This document shows, piece by piece, positions 26,822 to 35,363 of a stretch of DNA of 64,000 nucleotides. A program made the position numbers and the translations under genes. The stretch spans positions 1 to 64,000 of the forward strand of contig JAPLRF010000026.1 in assembly GCA_026399315.1 (NCBI GenBank), in the 5' to 3' direction. Numbering within the stretch: the first letter of the stretch is position 1; each line of letters opens with the position of its first letter. The notes below the pieces were generated by a model, which ran no database searches, was not told where the DNA came from, and saw nothing but the letters and a program-made list of their open reading frames with translations. This DNA is from Gammaproteobacteria bacterium. GTDB lineage: Bacteria > Pseudomonadota > Gammaproteobacteria > Coxiellales > Coxiellaceae.

Positions 26822-27651
26822 TAGTTGATTACCGTCAATGCATGCCCTAAGTGCGCGTGATAAATGCGTCGTTGCAACTCGTCTGTTTCAGTGACATTTT
26901 TCAAGGGGCCGATTTGTACGCGATATAAGCGTGAATGCGGCGTGTCATGGATGATGCGAATCGGACGAGAGGTTAAGTGTTTTAAGCGATACTCTAAACT
27001 TTTCGCATTACGCAAATTTGAAAATGCAGCGACTTGTAAAAATAATTCAGGTCCTTGTTGTCGTTGCTCACGGTAAACAGGATTGGTTTTCTGTTCCAAT
27101 GGGTTGGGCATATCAATACTCGTTACTTCTACGAGTGCGGTGCCGCGTCCTTCATACCCTAATTTTTTTGCAGCAACGTAAGATAAATCCATGACACGAT
27201 TCGCAGCGAAAGGACCGCGGTCATTCACTTTAACGATTACTTGTTTCCCGTTTTGCAGGTTTGTTACCCGCACGTAGCAAGGGATCGGCAAGTCAGGGCT
27301 GGCAGCAGTCATGCCCGTTAAGCTGTATCTTTCGCGGGTTGAAGTGAGTTTGCCGTCGAATTTGGTGCCATACCAAGATGCGATGCCGCGTTTGTCATAA
27401 CCGTGTGCTGACTTTAAAACGTCATAGCGTCGACCATCGACCGTATAATGGCTAGGGTTGCCGTATTTGCTCTTGGGTAAATAGTGCGGAACAGGGCTGT
27501 GAATCTTGCTGACATCAATGTAGTACTTCGGTGCGCCATCGCGTGAAGGCGGATGAACGCAACCGCCAACCATCATGATAAAGCCAAAAATCGCTAAAAC
27601 AACAAAAATGGAACCGTGAAAAGGAGGTTTGTTCGGGTGTTTGGGTTGCAT
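26821..27651 (-). CDS. rlpA: RlpA-like septal-ring lytic transglycosylase lipoprotein
   Basis: A 276-residue outer-membrane lipoprotein: a hydrophobic N-terminal segment with lipobox VGGC, then the double-psi beta-barrel (GIASWYGTKFDGKLT; RVTNLQNGK; VKVNDRGPF), and a C-terminal SPOR domain (about residues 200-276) that binds denuded septal glycan. It acts in cell separation. First gene of the rlpA-ung-phhA unit, divergent from rlmB across a 130-base gap. Confidence 0.92.
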   Translation of the reverse strand: MQPKHPNKPPFHGSIFVVLAIFGFIMMVGGCVHPPSRDGAPKYYIDVSKIHSPVPHYLPKSKYGNPSHYTVDGRRYDVLKSAHGYDKRGIASWYGTKFDGKLTSTRERYSLTGMTAASPDLPIPCYVRVTNLQNGKQVIVKVNDRGPFAANRVMDLSYVAAKKLGYEGRGTALVEVTSIDMPNPLEQKTNPVYREQRQQGPELFLQVAAFSNLRNAKSLEYRLKHLTSRPIRIIHDTPHSRLYRVQIGPLKNVTETDELQRRIYHAHLGHALTVIN

Positions 27652-27781
27652 TAGGCGGTCCGTTGGTGATTAATCCATTTATCCGTAACAGGTTTTCCAT
27701 TATGATAGCGAACTCAGTTAATTGTGCAAGCTTAACAGTGACGGTGACGGTGTCAGTGTCGCTTATCCGGGAACCTATTTT

Positions 27782-28525
27782 ATGAAAAATCATGACATCA
27801 TCTACGGCCTTCATGCCGTCAAAACTGCTTTAGAAACACGTCCTCGTGATGTGTTGCAATTATTATTGCTGGAAGGTCGTCACGATCAACGCTTCAGTGA
27901 AATCAATGCGTTAGCAGAAAAAGCTAAAGTTCCACGTGAAACAATGTCAAACGCGCAATTAGAAAAAATTGTTGGTGAACATGCGCGTCATCAAGGGGTG
28001 ATCGCGCGGTGCAAGCCAATGGCAGCCTGGACTGAAAAAACACTAATGGATTGCTTGGAAAATAAATCAACACCGATTGTGTTGTTAATTTTGGACGGTG
28101 TTCAAGATCCGCATAATTTGGGTGCGTGCTTGCGTTCAGCCAATGCCTTTGGCGTCACAGCTGTTATTGCACCGAAAGACCGTGCAGCCAGCATTACAGA
28201 TGTGGTTAGAAAAGTGGCCTGCGGTGCGGCGGAACACACCCCTTTTATTGCTGTGGGGAATTTACACCGCACATTGTTGCAATTAAAAGAGCAGGGCGTT
28301 TGGTTGGTGGGTTTGGATTCCGAAGCAAGCTTGGGATTATCTCAGGTGGATTTAAAAGGCAATATTGGCATTGTGATGGGCGGTGAAAGTGATGGTATGC
28401 GACGCTTAACAAAAGAAGCCTGTGATTATTTAGCGCAAATTCCGATGCAAGGGTCAGTTGAAAGTTTGAATGTGTCTGTTGCAACGGGTGTGACACTGTA
28501 TGAGGTGAGACGACAACGTAAATAA
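27782..28525 (+). CDS. rlmB: 23S rRNA 2'-O-methyltransferase RlmB
   Basis: SpoU-family methylase that modifies G2251 of 23S rRNA. The 247-residue protein has an N-terminal substrate domain (IIYGLHAVKTAL) and the knotted SAM domain with DPHNLGACLRSANAFG, GGESDGMRRL and VESLNVSVATG. The start at 27782 (MKNHD) is chosen by homology; the longer reading from 27722 runs into the divergent promoter region. Confidence 0.95.
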   Translation: MKNHDIIYGLHAVKTALETRPRDVLQLLLLEGRHDQRFSEINALAEKAKVPRETMSNAQLEKIVGEHARHQGVIARCKPMAAWTEKTLMDCLENKSTPIVLLILDGVQDPHNLGACLRSANAFGVTAVIAPKDRAASITDVVRKVACGAAEHTPFIAVGNLHRTLLQLKEQGVWLVGLDSEASLGLSQVDLKGNIGIVMGGESDGMRRLTKEACDYLAQIPMQGSVESLNVSVATGVTLYEVRRQRK

Positions 28526-28540
28526 CTTCTAAAAAAACAG

Positions 28541-28678
28541 AGAATTCTCATCTTTGGGTGATATTGAATGATAATTTGATTCGAAAATCCTCATTGACTG
28601 GCGTGTCAACTCCGGTTTTCTCACCAAATGATCATTCAATCTCACCTCAAAGCTGAAAATTCTCAAAGATTCAGATTT
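28541..28678. repeat. 140-bp palindromic MITE-like repeat, copy 2
   Basis: The inverse of copy 1 at 24744-24885; about nine of ten positions agree when one copy is reverse-complemented. Arms ATTGAATGATAATTT and ATGATCATTCAAT flank the same TTGAC/GTCAA centre. It fills the gap between the convergent rlmB and the unknown gene at 28679, where it could work as a two-way terminator. Confidence 0.85.
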
Positions 28679-29488
28679 TTATTTCTTTTCTGCAGGCCAA
28701 TTAATACCTGCGACCAACTCATTCACGCTTTTTTCTTGCGTGGCCAGCAATTCCTTTTCAGTTTTATTGATGACTTTGAAAATAGGCTGCAGTGTTTTTA
28801 GCATAGCTTCAATTTCTTTTTCGCCATGCGGTTGCTGCGCGCGACCTAATGCGCTTTGAACCGTTAATATTATTTTCAAGGTGAAATATTGTTGAAAATC
28901 AAATGCAGATTTACTGAGTTTAGGCAAAGCAATTTTTAAATTAATGAATAAATCATGCAATTCAGAAATAGGTTGATTGGTCGCTAAATCATTTAATTCT
29001 ATATCTGATAGCGTGATATCGTTATTTTTCAGTGTTTGAATAAAAGTATCGATCCAGTTTTGAATAGCGGATTCCCATAGCGCATAATGTTCCTTTGTTG
29101 ATGAATCTAATTTAGCGCGTAATTCTTTTAGCGCGGAAGATTCAATGCTTGAAAGCAATTTTTCGGGTATGTTAAAAATAGTATTGGTAGGCATTTCCGA
29201 TTCTTTAAATAAATCATCTTTTGAAATAGTCAGTGCCGTTTCTATGGTTGAAATTTTTGCGTAGGCGCGTAAATGTATTTTAAAAAAATGTTGAAAAGGG
29301 CCGTTAAAAGCATCGCTCATTTGCAAATCTGTTAACGTAAGGGGTTTTAATGTTTCCTTTTCAAGCTGTGCTTGCGTCGTATCTTTAACCCAAGTTGATT
29401 TTTGCAACATCAAATTCGCTATGATCTTCCAGTCCGCTAATAAATTTTTAGCGTAGGTGCCGGTGAAATGGTTTTGAAGTGTGATCAT
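28679..29488 (-). CDS. Uncharacterised helical protein
   Basis: I do not recognise this 269-residue protein. The start at 29488 (MITLQNHF) follows an AAGGGATG site at a usable distance; a longer reading from 29524 is possible. It is predicted all-helical and soluble, rich in Leu, Lys, Thr and Asn, with no signal peptide, membrane segment or catalytic motif that I can see. It stands alone, with the palindromic repeat copy 2 directly at its stop and a lipoprotein gene divergently upstream. An effector is possible but unproven. Confidence 0.6.
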   Translation of the reverse strand: MITLQNHFTGTYAKNLLADWKIIANLMLQKSTWVKDTTQAQLEKETLKPLTLTDLQMSDAFNGPFQHFFKIHLRAYAKISTIETALTISKDDLFKESEMPTNTIFNIPEKLLSSIESSALKELRAKLDSSTKEHYALWESAIQNWIDTFIQTLKNNDITLSDIELNDLATNQPISELHDLFINLKIALPKLSKSAFDFQQYFTLKIILTVQSALGRAQQPHGEKEIEAMLKTLQPIFKVINKTEKELLATQEKSVNELVAGINWPAEKK

Positions 29489-29583
29489 GGTGATACATCC
29501 CTTTAGGTGCGAGCACGATAACAAAGTTTAGCGCAATGGTGATAATATGAATAGTTCAGAATGATAACAAGGAGGTTGATCAT

Positions 29584-29856
29584 ATGAATATGAACCCCAG
29601 TGTAAAAAGGATTTTATGCTGCATGGCAATAACAGGCATGCTGGCAGGCTGCAACGAATATCGCCAATCTACTTCTTATTATGGCTCTGGTGCTTATCAT
29701 TGCTTTTATCAAAATACCCGAACGCAAGCGGTGTACAAGACCAAAGACCCTGATATATATCAGTCAGCATTGACTGGGAAAAAGACCTGTCGAAAGGCCG
29801 CTGTGAGTGAGAATGACGAAGCACACTGTGAGTTTAAGGAGTGCGTTTTTAAATAA
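29584..29856 (+). CDS. Small lipoprotein of unknown function
   Basis: A 90-residue protein with a strong AAGGAGGT ribosome site (about 29569-29576), an N-terminal hydrophobic segment and lipobox MLAGC, so it should be lipidated. The mature part contains four cysteines (CFYQ, TCRK, HCEF, ECVF), enough for two disulphides in the periplasm. No known domain. Its 3' end overlaps the convergent thiolase gene by eight bases. Confidence 0.75.
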   Translation: MNMNPSVKRILCCMAITGMLAGCNEYRQSTSYYGSGAYHCFYQNTRTQAVYKTKDPDIYQSALTGKKTCRKAAVSENDEAHCEFKECVFK

Positions 29857-31021
29857 GCTCAATTGCCACCGCTGTCGCTTCACCGCCACCGATACACAAA
29901 GTTGCAATACCACGCTTCTTGTTTTGTTGTTTGAGTGCATGTATTAATGTCACCAAAATGCGCGCGCCTGATGCACCAATTGGATGGCCTAAAATACAAG
30001 CGCCGCCATGCACGTTGACTTTTTCAAGGGGAATATTTAACTGCTGCATTGTCACTAAAGTCACCACTGCGAATGCTTCATTTATTTCAAATAAATCAAT
30101 ATCGCTTATTTTTAAATTGATTTTCAATAATAGGTTTTTAATGGCATCAATCGGCGCGGTCGGAAAATCAGTTGGCGCTTTTGCAACAACCGCATCTCCT
30201 AAAATAGTGGCCAGTGGTTTTAATTGATGTTGTTGGGCGGTTGATAAACGCATTAATAATAGTGCCGCGGCACCATCTGAAATGCTGCTGGAATTGGCTG
30301 CGGTAATGGAGCCGTCTTTAATAAAAGCGGGTTTTAGAAGTGGAATTTTTTCCGGCATGGCTTTTTCGATGCCTTCATCTTTTGAAATTATTATTTTATT
30401 TTTTTTATCTTGAATTGCTACGGGTGTGATTTCATCTTGAAAAAAGCCATTTTTTGTTGCATTGCTTGCGCGCGCGAGTGATTCCAATGCAAAGGCATCT
30501 TGTTGCTCGCGAGTGATATTAAATTTAAATGCGCAACTTTCTGCAATGGCACCCATCGATAAATGATCGTCGTACGCGTTGGTTAATCCATCCAGCAGCA
30601 TATGATCGGCAATTTCTTGTGTTCCCATGCGCAAGCCAGTTCGCGCACCTTGTAATAAATAGGGTGACCGCGACATATTTTCCATACCGCCTGCAACAAT
30701 GACATCGGCATTACCCGATTGAATTTCGTGCGCCGCCATGATCACTGCTTGCATACCTGATCCGCACATTTTATTGATCGTGGTGCACGGTGTTGTTGCT
30801 GCCATGCCAGCGCCCAACGCAGCTTGACGTGCGGGTGCTTGACCTAAGCCTGCTGGCAATACACAGCCCATAATGACTTGATCAATTTTATCAGTGGTGT
30901 TTTGGATGACAGCAGCAATCGCTTTCGCACCGAGTGCCGTTGCGGGAGTATCTTTGAAAGCACCGTTAAAATGACCGATCGGCGTGCGTTTTGCGGAAAC
31001 GATAACGATAGGGTCGTGCAT
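29849..31021 (-). CDS. Acetyl-CoA acetyltransferase (thiolase)
   Basis: Condenses two acetyl-CoA or cleaves acetoacetyl-CoA. The 390-residue thiolase has the nucleophile C86 in INKMCGSGMQ, the histidine motif NEAFAVV, GGACILGHPIGASG, and the second catalytic cysteine in CIGGGEA. The length and motifs fit the biosynthetic AtoB/PhaA type; without partner phaB or beta-oxidation genes nearby I cannot assign the pathway. It lies head-to-head with pyrD. Confidence 0.92.
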   Translation of the reverse strand: MHDPIVIVSAKRTPIGHFNGAFKDTPATALGAKAIAAVIQNTTDKIDQVIMGCVLPAGLGQAPARQAALGAGMAATTPCTTINKMCGSGMQAVIMAAHEIQSGNADVIVAGGMENMSRSPYLLQGARTGLRMGTQEIADHMLLDGLTNAYDDHLSMGAIAESCAFKFNITREQQDAFALESLARASNATKNGFFQDEITPVAIQDKKNKIIISKDEGIEKAMPEKIPLLKPAFIKDGSITAANSSSISDGAAALLLMRLSTAQQHQLKPLATILGDAVVAKAPTDFPTAPIDAIKNLLLKINLKISDIDLFEINEAFAVVTLVTMQQLNIPLEKVNVHGGACILGHPIGASGARILVTLIHALKQQNKKRGIATLCIGGGEATAVAIELI

Positions 31022-31089
31022 ATACTTTACCTGTTTTGCTGAATGTTTTAATGTTATGGTTACGATATCATATTTTAATGTGAAAAATT

Positions 31090-32097
31090 ATGTTAGCAGA
31101 AATAATTCGTCGATTGCTATTACACATCAATCCCGAAACATCGCATGCGATTGCGCAGCGCTTAATTAATTTTCGTTACGGAAATGATTTTTCAGAAAAC
31201 ACGATAACAGCACAAAAGCCGCTTACTTTATTTGGTTTGCATTTCCCTAATCCCGTTGGATTGGCAGCAGGCTGGGATAAAAATGGTGAATGCTTTGATG
31301 CTTTATTTCGCATGGGTTTTGGATTCGTTGAAGTGGGCACAGTAACGCCGAAAGCACAGGAAGGTAATCCCAAGCCACGGTTATTTAGAATACCGCAAAA
31401 ACAGGCTTTAATTAACCGCATGGGATTCAATAACGCGGGCGTTGATGCTTTGATTGAGAAATTGCAAGTGCGAAAAATGCCTGGTATTTTAGGCGTTAAT
31501 ATCGGTAAAAATAAGGATACATCCTTAGAAAATGCCCTAGATGATTATCAACATTGTTTAAAGGCCGTTTATCCCTACGCAGATTATATTGTTGTGAATA
31601 TTTCATCGCCCAACACGCCTGGCTTACGTGAATTACAGTCTAAAAATTACTTACCTGATTTATTAAAAGGACTGCAGCAATCGAGAAAAAGTGCAGCGGC
31701 AATTTATCAGCGCGATGTGCCCTTGTTGGTTAAAACCACGGTGGATTTGCCTGAAGACAATGTCGCGTCTTTTGTTCAAGCAATAATGGATAATGAAATT
31801 GATGGCGTGGTGATTTCAAATACCACCCTAGATCATGCTTCTGTTGCTGCTTTTTCTGCGGGAAATGAAGCGGGGGGCTTGAGTGGTGCGCCATTGCGTG
31901 AGCGGGCAACACAAATGATTCATCGTATTGCAACAATAACCGATAAAAAATTACCTATCATTGGTGTTGGCGGTATTTTATCGGGGCAAGATGCATTGAT
32001 GCATCTCAATGCGGGTGCGCAGCTAGTGCAGATCTTCACGGGATTTGTTTATCGAGGTCCGAAATTAATTGATGAAATCTTGCAAGCAATACATTAG
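31090..32097 (+). CDS. pyrD: Dihydroorotate dehydrogenase (quinone), class 2
   Basis: FMN enzyme of pyrimidine synthesis passing electrons to quinone at the inner membrane. The 335 residues have the class 2 N-terminal helix (LLHINPETSHAIAQRL), NPVGLAAGWDKNG, ISSPNTPGLRELQ with the catalytic serine region, and the C-terminal GVGGI and phosphate site. Monocistronic; the next gene starts 46 bases later. Confidence 0.96.
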   Translation: MLAEIIRRLLLHINPETSHAIAQRLINFRYGNDFSENTITAQKPLTLFGLHFPNPVGLAAGWDKNGECFDALFRMGFGFVEVGTVTPKAQEGNPKPRLFRIPQKQALINRMGFNNAGVDALIEKLQVRKMPGILGVNIGKNKDTSLENALDDYQHCLKAVYPYADYIVVNISSPNTPGLRELQSKNYLPDLLKGLQQSRKSAAAIYQRDVPLLVKTTVDLPEDNVASFVQAIMDNEIDGVVISNTTLDHASVAAFSAGNEAGGLSGAPLRERATQMIHRIATITDKKLPIIGVGGILSGQDALMHLNAGAQLVQIFTGFVYRGPKLIDEILQAIH

Positions 32098-32143
32098 GAT
32101 ATGAAATAGCGTTAGTGGAGCAATACAAAAAGGAATTTACCCC

Positions 32144-33019
32144 ATGCAAAAAATCTTTAAGCTTATTCTCGCCTTGTCACTTATTTTTACGCTTTGCGCC
32201 GCCAGCGCGTTCACCCGTGGTATTTACATCACTGGCTCCACTGCGGAACACATGAGTGTGCTTCAGAATTTAATTGATCAATCAAAAAAATATGGCATTG
32301 ATAGTTTTGTTATTGATATTGATAGTATGCATAACAAGCGCTTTGCAACGAATGTAAAGAGTGTGGTTGCACAAGGCATTCATGTGGTGGCGCGCGTTGT
32401 GATTTTCCCTCATGGTGGAACGCATGCGCAAGTGGTTGATAAAGCCATTTGGGCAAAACGCTTGGCGTTGGTGAAATATGCAATTGATTTGGGTGCAACA
32501 ACAATTCAACTGGATTACATTCGCTATCAAGCAGAATTCCCTGCCAATCCAGCTAAAGCAAAGCAAATATTAAAGGTGGTTCAATATTTTAAAGATGAAG
32601 TCACGCCTTATCACGTGAAGTTACAAATGGATATTTTTGGTGTGGCAGCATTAAAACCAGCGCATACAATTGGTCAGGACGTTGCTTTGTTGGCAACAGC
32701 AGTGAATGCATTCTGCCCAATGGTTTACCCATCACATTATGAACCTTTCCGCGAACACGCTGTTCATCCCTATGATACTGTTTACCATTCTATTGCTGCG
32801 TTGAAAAAACAATTGGCGGATCATCCCACAGTTTCAGTAATTCCTTACATTGAAATATATAACTATCGTTACGCATTAGGGCCAGCAGAAAAAACCCGTT
32901 ATATTTTAGCGGAAATGAAAGCGGTGCGTGATGGCGGCGGTGTGGGTTGGTATGTATGGAGTGCAACCAATCATTACAAACCCTTGTTTGCATTTTTGGC
33001 AAGTCATCGGGATCAATAA
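32144..33019 (+). CDS. Secreted glycoside-hydrolase-like protein (DUF4015)
   Basis: A 291-residue protein with a signal peptide (MQKIFKLILALS to about residue 22). The mature chain starts RGIYITGSTA and continues as a TIM-barrel with IQLDYIRYQAEFP and CPMVYPSHY, the pattern of the DUF4015 putative glycosidase family. The family is thought to act on polysaccharide, but I know of no confirmed substrate. No cell-wall cluster surrounds it. The GGGCGG repeat copy 2 follows its stop. Confidence 0.82.
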   Translation: MQKIFKLILALSLIFTLCAASAFTRGIYITGSTAEHMSVLQNLIDQSKKYGIDSFVIDIDSMHNKRFATNVKSVVAQGIHVVARVVIFPHGGTHAQVVDKAIWAKRLALVKYAIDLGATTIQLDYIRYQAEFPANPAKAKQILKVVQYFKDEVTPYHVKLQMDIFGVAALKPAHTIGQDVALLATAVNAFCPMVYPSHYEPFREHAVHPYDTVYHSIAALKKQLADHPTVSVIPYIEIYNYRYALGPAEKTRYILAEMKAVRDGGGVGWYVWSATNHYKPLFAFLASHRDQ

Positions 33020-33046
33020 GCGCAACAATGATACGCAGTGAATTAT

Positions 33047-33078
33047 CGGAAGTGGGGGCGGCAGCCCTCACGCGAACG
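33047..33078. repeat. GGGCGG-type repeat, copy 2
   Basis: ATCGGAAGTGGGGGCGG followed by CAGCCCTCACG matches the left arm of the repeat at 10990-11025 with three differences in about 31 bases. Here the second arm is missing. A weaker relative is at 45755-45790. Confidence 0.65.
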
Positions 33079-33136
33079 CACGAAGTATTTTATTCCGATT
33101 ACGATTCCTGCGCTTTTAAAAAAAACCTGTTACAAT

Positions 33137-33154
33137 TTGCAAAATTTTTTGCAA
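33137..33154. promoter_or_regulatory. Operator-like palindrome before the S24-type repressor
   Basis: TTGCAAAA-TT-TTTTGCAA is a perfect 8-bp inverted repeat. It lies between a TACAAT -10-like box (33131-33136) and the AAGGGG ribosome site of the gene at 33166. The position suits autorepression by that helix-turn-helix protein. Confidence 0.6.
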
Positions 33155-33165
33155 GGGGTTTTTAT

Positions 33166-33780
33166 ATGAGTTCATTGTCTGAAGTGTTAAAGCAATTGTT
33201 TGCCAAAACCAAATTGTCATCTCATCGATTGGCGCAGACTTTGGGCATGCCAACGCCAACAATACACCGATTGTTAACGGGTGTTGTGCAAGACCCCAAA
33301 ATATCAACCCTCACGTTATTGAGCGACTATTTTCACATCACGATTGAGCAAATATTAGGGCGCGCACCGTTGCCTGATATTATCATGAAGCCTTTTTTTT
33401 CTGTCCCGTTGTTAACGATGAATCAAGCATGTTCGTATGAAAAACACATGAGAAAACCAGGCCGGTGGTATCGCTGGCAAGCACAATCTGACAACAACGC
33501 CGAAAAAGTTTTTTCGATTAAAATAGACAATAATTTATATGAGCCGATTTTTTTAGCGGGTTCACATTTAATTGTTAAAACTGATATTGAGCCGAGCAAT
33601 GGTGATTATGTTTTAGTGAGTTTTGTGGGTGATACAACGCCGGTCATCAAAAAATATATTGCAGAAGGACGTCACAAATATCTTTCTGCATTAACATCTG
33701 ATTTAAAGCCTGTGTCGCTTGACCCCTCGGAATTGACAGTGCTGGGCGTTGTGATTGAAAGTAATAAATGTTTTTATTAA
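33166..33780 (+). CDS. XRE-family repressor with inactive S24 (LexA-like) domain
   Basis: A 204-residue two-domain regulator. Residues about 5-65 are an XRE helix-turn-helix (LSSHRLAQTLGMPTPTIHRLL). Residues about 75-204 align with the S24 peptidase fold of phage repressors (LAGSHLIVKTDIEPSNGDYVLV). The usual catalytic DxSMEP reads DNNLYEP: asparagine N123 replaces the nucleophile serine, while a lysine remains at K162/K163. It should bind DNA but not self-cleave, so RecA-triggered release is unlikely. The start at 33166 has a ribosome site, with a palindrome upstream. No prophage genes surround it. Confidence 0.85.
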   Translation: MSSLSEVLKQLFAKTKLSSHRLAQTLGMPTPTIHRLLTGVVQDPKISTLTLLSDYFHITIEQILGRAPLPDIIMKPFFSVPLLTMNQACSYEKHMRKPGRWYRWQAQSDNNAEKVFSIKIDNNLYEPIFLAGSHLIVKTDIEPSNGDYVLVSFVGDTTPVIKKYIAEGRHKYLSALTSDLKPVSLDPSELTVLGVVIESNKCFY

Positions 33781-34077
33781 GCGGATTAAAAACGTTGAAA
33801 GATTAATAAGCTTAGGCTCTTTGTATTATAATATACCCTATCACTGTATTCAAAAAATGAGATATACAAAACCGTGGAGATTATTCGGTTGGGTGTTGCA
33901 GTATTGTCAATCGATTGAAAACATACACATATATCCACACTACCGCTTCGCACACTTGGACGGCTACTCGACATAATGTGAGTCAATGCGCCAGAAAAAC
34001 AGGCTTTGCAAATGCGTCCATTTTGCAATAAAATGAATAACAGACGCGTCTATTTTGCAATGCAGGTAAAAACAGCC
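33781..34077. promoter_or_regulatory. Intergenic region with direct repeats before the DUF4143 ATPase
   Basis: This 297-base gap holds no convincing gene. A near-perfect 16-bp direct repeat (GCGTC, then C or T, then ATTTTGCAAT) occurs at 34014-34029 and 34046-34061, 32 bases apart, just before the ATPase start at 34078. Each contains TTTTGCAA, the half-site of the palindrome at 33137-33154, and a TTGCAAAT sits at 34005. The S24-type repressor may bind here. A TATAAT at 33827-33832 lacks a well-spaced -35. Confidence 0.5.
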
Positions 34078-35298
34078 ATGAATCGTTACATCACTCCTTT
34101 TGTTATCAAAGAGTTACAGAAAAAGATGGTTTTCATTGATGGGCCTCGCCAAGTGGGAAAAACCACACTAAGCCGATATGTGTCAGAAATAATTAATAGA
34201 AAACATGAGCTCTTGCTATCTGATAATACTCAAATGCAATTATCGGATGGTAGTAATATGCAGCTGTCTGGCAGGCAGTTATATTTTAATTGGGATGTAG
34301 ATGAAGACAGAATTGATCTGTTAAAAAAGCACTGGGATAAAAAAGCGCCACTGATTATTTTTGATGAGCTGCATAAATATCCCCATTGGAAGCGTTGGAT
34401 TAAAGGTGTTTATGATATCAAACCAGCCCATCAAAATTATTTAGTGACGGGTTCCGCAAAATTAGATACGTATAAACGCGGCGGTGACTCACTAATGGGC
34501 CGTTATCATTATTGGCGCTTACATCCTTTTACGCTCGATGAATTGCCTGAAAATATCGATAAGAATGATGCATTTCAACGTTTGCTAACAGTGGGTGGAT
34601 TTCCAGAACCATTTTTGCAAAATGATGTGCGTGAAGCGCGTCGTTGGCGTCGCGAGCGGATGGATCGTATTTTGCGTGAGGATGTTCGTGATTTAGAGCA
34701 AATAAAACAATTGCCATTATTGGATTTGTTATTCAAAGCATTGTGTGAACGCGTCAGCCAAATGATTAATTATTCGAATATTGCAATGGATTTGCAAATT
34801 GCGCCAAATACTGTGAAAAGTTGGATAACATTAATTGAGCGGATGTATGTCGCATTTTCAATTAAGCCTTACACAAAAAAAATCGCACGCGCGATTCAAA
34901 AACCACCGAAAATTTATTTTTATGATAATGCTGATGTTATTAATGCAAGTGGTCCTCGATTAGAAAATTTGGTTGCAACACATTTATTAAAGCGATTACA
35001 TTTTATCGAAGATTATTTTGGACACCGTTGTTCGTTGCATTATATTCGCGATAAAGATGGGCGGGAAGTGGATTTTGTCACTGTGATTGACGATATTGTT
35101 TATGACCTTATTGAAGTCAAAGAAAGTGACAGCACTATTTCATCCGCATTGAAATATTATAAAAAATTACTAAATCCGAAACGCACGACGCAATTGGTTT
35201 CTAATTTAAATCGTACGTTTGATTCTGATGGCATACACGTCACAACTCCAATAGAATTTTTTTCGGATGCGCCCTGGGATACACTGAAAATAGATTAA
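34078..35298 (+). CDS. AAA-type ATPase with DUF4143 domain
   Basis: A 406-residue protein. The N-terminal ATPase has Walker A GPRQVGKTT (22-30) and Walker B LIIFDELHKYPHW, with a sensor VTGSAKLD. The C-terminal DUF4143 region resembles a nuclease-like fold (REVDFV followed by LIEVKES, an E/D...ExK-type arrangement). Biochemical roles in this family are poorly known; many copies occur as stand-alone accessory genes. The start at 34078 (MNRYI) is the family start; the longer reading crosses the direct repeats. Monocistronic. Confidence 0.85.
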   Translation: MNRYITPFVIKELQKKMVFIDGPRQVGKTTLSRYVSEIINRKHELLLSDNTQMQLSDGSNMQLSGRQLYFNWDVDEDRIDLLKKHWDKKAPLIIFDELHKYPHWKRWIKGVYDIKPAHQNYLVTGSAKLDTYKRGGDSLMGRYHYWRLHPFTLDELPENIDKNDAFQRLLTVGGFPEPFLQNDVREARRWRRERMDRILREDVRDLEQIKQLPLLDLLFKALCERVSQMINYSNIAMDLQIAPNTVKSWITLIERMYVAFSIKPYTKKIARAIQKPPKIYFYDNADVINASGPRLENLVATHLLKRLHFIEDYFGHRCSLHYIRDKDGREVDFVTVIDDIVYDLIEVKESDSTISSALKYYKKLLNPKRTTQLVSNLNRTFDSDGIHVTTPIEFFSDAPWDTLKID

Positions 35299-35363
35299 TT
35301 TTCTCTGTGCTGATGATTTTATCGCGCAATTTAAAAATTTGCGACAGAACCAAAAATAAAAGG

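Noticed and set aside
33166-35298. Prophage remnant suggested by the S24-type repressor
   Set aside because: No integrase, antirepressor, replication or structural phage gene lies nearby; the neighbours are metabolic or accessory genes.
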